A stretch of DNA of 64,000 bases from Candidatus Dormiibacterota bacterium. Its GTDB lineage: Bacteria > Acidobacteriota > Polarisedimenticolia > Gp22-AA2. The notes below the pieces were generated by a model. It was not told the DNA's origin, ran no database searches, and worked only from the letters and a program-made list of their open reading frames with translations. Numbering within the stretch: position 1 is the first letter of the stretch; each line of letters begins with the position of its first letter. A program made the position numbers and the translations under genes. Shown here piece by piece: positions 61,429 to 64,000 of the stretch. The stretch lies in NCBI GenBank assembly GCA_035635555.1, contig DASQAT010000055.1, positions 62,001 to 126,000 of the forward strand, in the 5' to 3' direction.

Positions 61429-63049
61429 GGGCCTGCATCCTCTGGAGATTGGCGGTGACGATCCGCACGGTCTCGACCGTCGCCTCGTGACGGCCGTACC
61501 AGACCCGCTCGAACTGCGTCACGCTGTCCGCGAACGGCGCGCCCAGGTCCGGCCCGCCGCGCCCTCGACGGCGCAGCTCGGCCTGGTAGTCGCGGTTGGA
61601 CTTGAACCGGGCCAGCGTCAGGAGGCCGCGCGCCGCGAGGAGCGACAGGCAGGCCAGGTACAAGGCCCGCACCGCCGCGCGGAGGTCCCCCTGACGGCTC
61701 AGCTCGCGCGCGAGATCGATCCATCTCTCGGCCGGCAGGTCCGCGGCCGAGCCGTCATCGACCGACACGTCGGGGATGGCCGGCACCGCCTCCGCGATCG
61801 TGACGTCCGGTGACGCAGCCCTTCTGCGCGATCGCCAGAAGAAGAGGGCGGCGGCGCAGGCCACGGCCGCCAGCAGGATCGCCAGGAGTCCCTGGACCGA
61901 AGTCAGCCAGCCCATCCCCTCGCCGGTTCTCCCGTCCGGGCGGGCGCGACGACCCGCGAGCCGCACCAGCCTCTCCATCAGGTCTGCGATCCATCCGAAG
62001 AACGACTTGAGCGCGGTCAGGGTCGTGTCGGCGACGTCCTCGAAGAAGCGTGCCAGGATCCCCTTCTTCTCCTCCGGCAGCGGCGCCTCGGGCCTGCGCC
62101 AGTCGAACTCGCGTCTCCGGATCACCTGCCGGATCGCGCGATCGATCTCGTCGGCCGGCAGGTTCCGCGAGGGGGCCGCCGGGCCCGTCCCCGCGACGGA
62201 CCAGCCGGAGGTGAAGCCCCCCGCGTCGAGGGCGAGAAGCAGGAGGATGATGGCGGCCGCGCGCCGCGGCGCCTTCGAGACAGAGCGCAGATCCGACCTG
62301 AGATCCTCGCCGGTCGTCAGCGAGTCCCCGTGAAAGCAGCGCACGGCATACGCCGCCTTCGTGACGGGGGCCACCGCCAGATAGGTGAGCCCCCAGGCGA
62401 TCAGGAAGAACGTCGTGTTGAAGAGGGCCGCGGGGCTGCGGCTGAAGGCGGTCTCGATCCCGAACAGCGTCCTGAGCAGGAAAGGGGTCATGAAGATGGC
62501 GGCCGACACGTTGAGGAAGACGAAATATCCCAGCAGGAACAGGATCAGGAGGATCGCGTGGTTCTGCCGCGGCCAGAGCGCCGCGTGCCGCCTGGCCGCC
62601 GCGGCGTCGCCGGTGACGGCGAGGCTCTGATAGAAGGCGTAGGCCCAGCCGTACGGCAGCAGGATGAAACCGGCGAACGGCAGGACGAAGAGGGAGGTCG
62701 GCTGCAGCGCCGCCTGCGTCAGGAGGTGCCGGGCCCACCCGGAGGGCGGGAGCGGCTCCGGACGTCCGGCCAGCCGTCGCCGCAGCGCGCGCGCGCAGAC
62801 GGCCTGCCAGGACTTCATCCAGACGTAGAGCACGGCCAGGAGGAGCGCGTCCTCGGCCACGTGGCGGCGCGCCAGGGCGCTCCGTCCCATGTCCATCCAG
62901 AAGAACAGGAATCCGAGGACGAACGGCACGCTCCCCACGTAGAACGACAGAAGCACCCCGGCCGGTGCTGTGCGGAGAAGGTGGAACGATTCGTCGAGGA
63001 CCTCGATCGCCCCCGGGGATGGCACGGCCCCGCCGGACCCGCGTCTCAT
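61415..63049 (-). CDS. DUF4129-containing multi-pass membrane protein
   Basis: 544 residues. The N-terminal half has about six membrane helices (VLLSFYVGSVPFVLGFLFFW, LFVLPFAGFILLPYGWAYAF, ILLILFLLGYFVFLNVSAAI). After residue 280 a soluble stretch with KKGILARFFEDVADTTL precedes another helix, and the DUF4129 domain is at the C terminus (RALYLACLSLLAARGLLTLARFKSNRDY, then FERVWYGRHEA). DUF4129 is a transglutaminase-associated helical domain. ATG 63049 overlaps the zinc-ribbon gene stop (ATGA). Confidence 0.88.
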   Translation of the reverse strand: MRRGSGGAVPSPGAIEVLDESFHLLRTAPAGVLLSFYVGSVPFVLGFLFFWMDMGRSALARRHVAEDALLLAVLYVWMKSWQAVCARALRRRLAGRPEPLPPSGWARHLLTQAALQPTSLFVLPFAGFILLPYGWAYAFYQSLAVTGDAAAARRHAALWPRQNHAILLILFLLGYFVFLNVSAAIFMTPFLLRTLFGIETAFSRSPAALFNTTFFLIAWGLTYLAVAPVTKAAYAVRCFHGDSLTTGEDLRSDLRSVSKAPRRAAAIILLLLALDAGGFTSGWSVAGTGPAAPSRNLPADEIDRAIRQVIRRREFDWRRPEAPLPEEKKGILARFFEDVADTTLTALKSFFGWIADLMERLVRLAGRRARPDGRTGEGMGWLTSVQGLLAILLAAVACAAALFFWRSRRRAASPDVTIAEAVPAIPDVSVDDGSAADLPAERWIDLARELSRQGDLRAAVRALYLACLSLLAARGLLTLARFKSNRDYQAELRRRGRGGPDLGAPFADSVTQFERVWYGRHEATVETVRIVTANLQRMQAHAQE

Positions 63050-63381
63050 GGAGGGCCCGGCACGCCCGTACCGCGGGACGTCTCGTGGAAGGCGTCGGGG
63101 AGCGACGACAGGAATTCGCCCACCATGTAGAAGAAGAACCACGCGGCGAAGATCCCGACGAGGATCTGGCCCGCGCGCGCGACCGCCTGGAACGACTTCC
63201 GCCCGCGCTCCGCCCCGGCCCCGGCCAGGCGCCCGAGGCAGGCGGCGCAGATCGCCCGATCGCCGTGCTCGGTGACGCACTCCCGGCAGAAGAACCGGCG
63301 GCACTCGGGGCAGCGCGCCGCCGCCTCCCGCCGCGCGTGCACGACGCAGCGTGCCCGGGTCAGGTCGGGAGCGTCTGCCAC
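63046..63381 (-). CDS. Small zinc-ribbon/B-box membrane protein
   Basis: 111 residues from GTG 63381, with GAGAGGG before it. The N-terminal half binds zinc: RARCVVHARREAAARCPECRRFFCRECV with a CX2C pair, a second CX2C pair (CRRFFCREC, AICAACLG) and His residues, a B-box-like arrangement. One membrane helix follows (GQILVGIFAAWFFFYMVG). Similar small proteins occur in front of DUF4129 genes; the zinc domain probably faces the cytoplasm and recruits a partner. It overlaps the upstream gene by 22 bases. Confidence 0.78.
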   Translation of the reverse strand: MADAPDLTRARCVVHARREAAARCPECRRFFCRECVTEHGDRAICAACLGRLAGAGAERGRKSFQAVARAGQILVGIFAAWFFFYMVGEFLSSLPDAFHETSRGTGVPGPP

Positions 63382-63998
63382 GTGTTCCCTCTCGTCGAAG
63401 CGAGACGTCTGTGCAGCAGAAGGCCCCAGACACCGAGAGTCAGCCAGCCGAGGCTGCTCAGGAACGCCGACACCTTGTAAAGGGAGTTGCTCCGTACCCG
63501 CTCGATGATCGCCAGGGGGGTGAGGGCTCCGGTCTCCAGCATCTTGAACACCATCACAACACCCGTGACGATCCCGAGGGTCATGATCGCCACCTCGAAT
63601 CCGAACGCGGTCCACGCGAAGGTCTTGATCGACGCCGGCAGATCGCTGTGGTGCTGGCGGGCCAGGGCCGCGACCAGGCAGGCCATGCGGCCGAGAAAGA
63701 CCACGCTGAGCGCCACGCTCAGCACGACGTGGAAATAGAGAACCGGGACCACACCCGCGACCGCCGAGAACAAAAGAGCGTAAGCCAGCGCTTCGTGCGC
63801 CCGCCCCGTGTCGTGCCGCGTCGTGCGCTCCCGGCCGACGATGGGCGGCTGCGCGGCGACGGGCGGTGCCGTCGCGGAGGGCGCGGCCGCGGGCGTGAAG
63901 CCCTCCAGATCGGCAGCCTCCCGGGCGCGGGCCAGCCTGTCGTCGGGCGTGAGCGTCCCTTGCTCCAGCTCGATGTGCGTGCGAAGACGTTCGAGCAC
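63360..63998 (-). CDS. Multi-pass membrane protein, probably cut by the right edge
   Basis: At least 212 residues; a GTG at 63998 is the first visible codon, and the frame is open to the window edge, so the true start may lie outside. A charged N-terminal part (LERLRTHIELEQGTLTPDD) and a Pro/Ala linker are followed by four membrane helices: EALAYALLFSAVAGVVPVLY, VVLSVALSVVFLGRMACLV, AWTAFGFEVAIMTLGIVTG and LSSLGWLTLGVWGLLL. Not recognised by family. First visible gene of the leftward MoxR operon. Confidence 0.7.
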   Translation of the reverse strand: MLERLRTHIELEQGTLTPDDRLARAREAADLEGFTPAAAPSATAPPVAAQPPIVGRERTTRHDTGRAHEALAYALLFSAVAGVVPVLYFHVVLSVALSVVFLGRMACLVAALARQHHSDLPASIKTFAWTAFGFEVAIMTLGIVTGVVMVFKMLETGALTPLAIIERVRSNSLYKVSAFLSSLGWLTLGVWGLLLHRRLASTRGNTWQTLPT

Positions 63999-64000
63999 GC

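Overview
The window is GC-rich, densely coded chromosomal DNA from a Gram-negative bacterium. Outer-membrane machinery is present: a TonB-dependent receptor, lipoproteins and a Wzm/Wzt polysaccharide exporter. The gene mix (MoxR-DUF58-DUF4350-DUF4129 cluster, secreted amidohydrolases, a Tat-exported molybdenum hydroxylase, a subtilase with P domains) fits an uncultured soil- or sediment-type lineage such as Acidobacteriota. That placement is inference from gene content, not proof. No rRNA, tRNA, CRISPR array, transposase or phage gene was seen.

Layout. 1-3.0 kb: an M16 peptidase-like protein (cut by the left edge) and an amidohydrolase. 3.0-12.6 kb: a surface-polysaccharide island of two divergent operons, with glycosyltransferases and an epimerase leftward, and an ABC exporter, sugar-modifying enzymes, a methyltransferase, an ATP-grasp ligase and a HAD phosphatase rightward. 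12.6-18.5 kb: amidohydrolase, amino acid permease and a two-subunit molybdenum hydroxylase. 18.7-24.2 kb: sirtuin, LarC, a small unknown protein, MetG, TatD and a DUF2007-like protein.

24.1-33.4 kb: an unusual lipid or polyene-like locus. It encodes a complete ketosynthase, a second ketosynthase that has lost all three catalytic residues, an arsenate-reductase-like protein between them, a hotdog dehydratase and an acyl carrier protein. A glycosyltransferase, a B12-type radical SAM enzyme, a PHP phosphoesterase, an acyl-AMP ligase and an LpxL-like acyltransferase follow. Its two main operons leave a back-to-back promoter that appears to share one palindromic -35 box.

33.4-43.2 kb: ACT-domain regulator, a DUF309-SRPBCC fusion, a large subtilase, a serine hydrolase lipoprotein, and an AT-richer prepilin-like gene with fibronectin III repeats that looks foreign. 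43.2-49.1 kb: a cobalamin riboswitch controlling a four-gene operon with a BtuB-like receptor and a beta-propeller lipoprotein reminiscent of the BtuG idea. 49.2-55.7 kb: B3/B4 protein, YceI, a short-chain dehydrogenase, an amidase, an EF-P with an EfpL-type loop, an exported methyltransferase and an M20 peptidase. 56.2-64 kb: a leftward RDD/SpoIIM-like/DUF58/MoxR/DUF4350/DUF4129 membrane operon, cut by the right edge.

Three copies of an intergenic palindromic element of about 90-100 bp (18.6, 55.9 and 56.1 kb) keep their base pairing while the outer stem sequence changes, which suggests a structured repeat or RNA. Several genes begin 6-10 bases after a -10 box, so leaderless transcripts seem common here.
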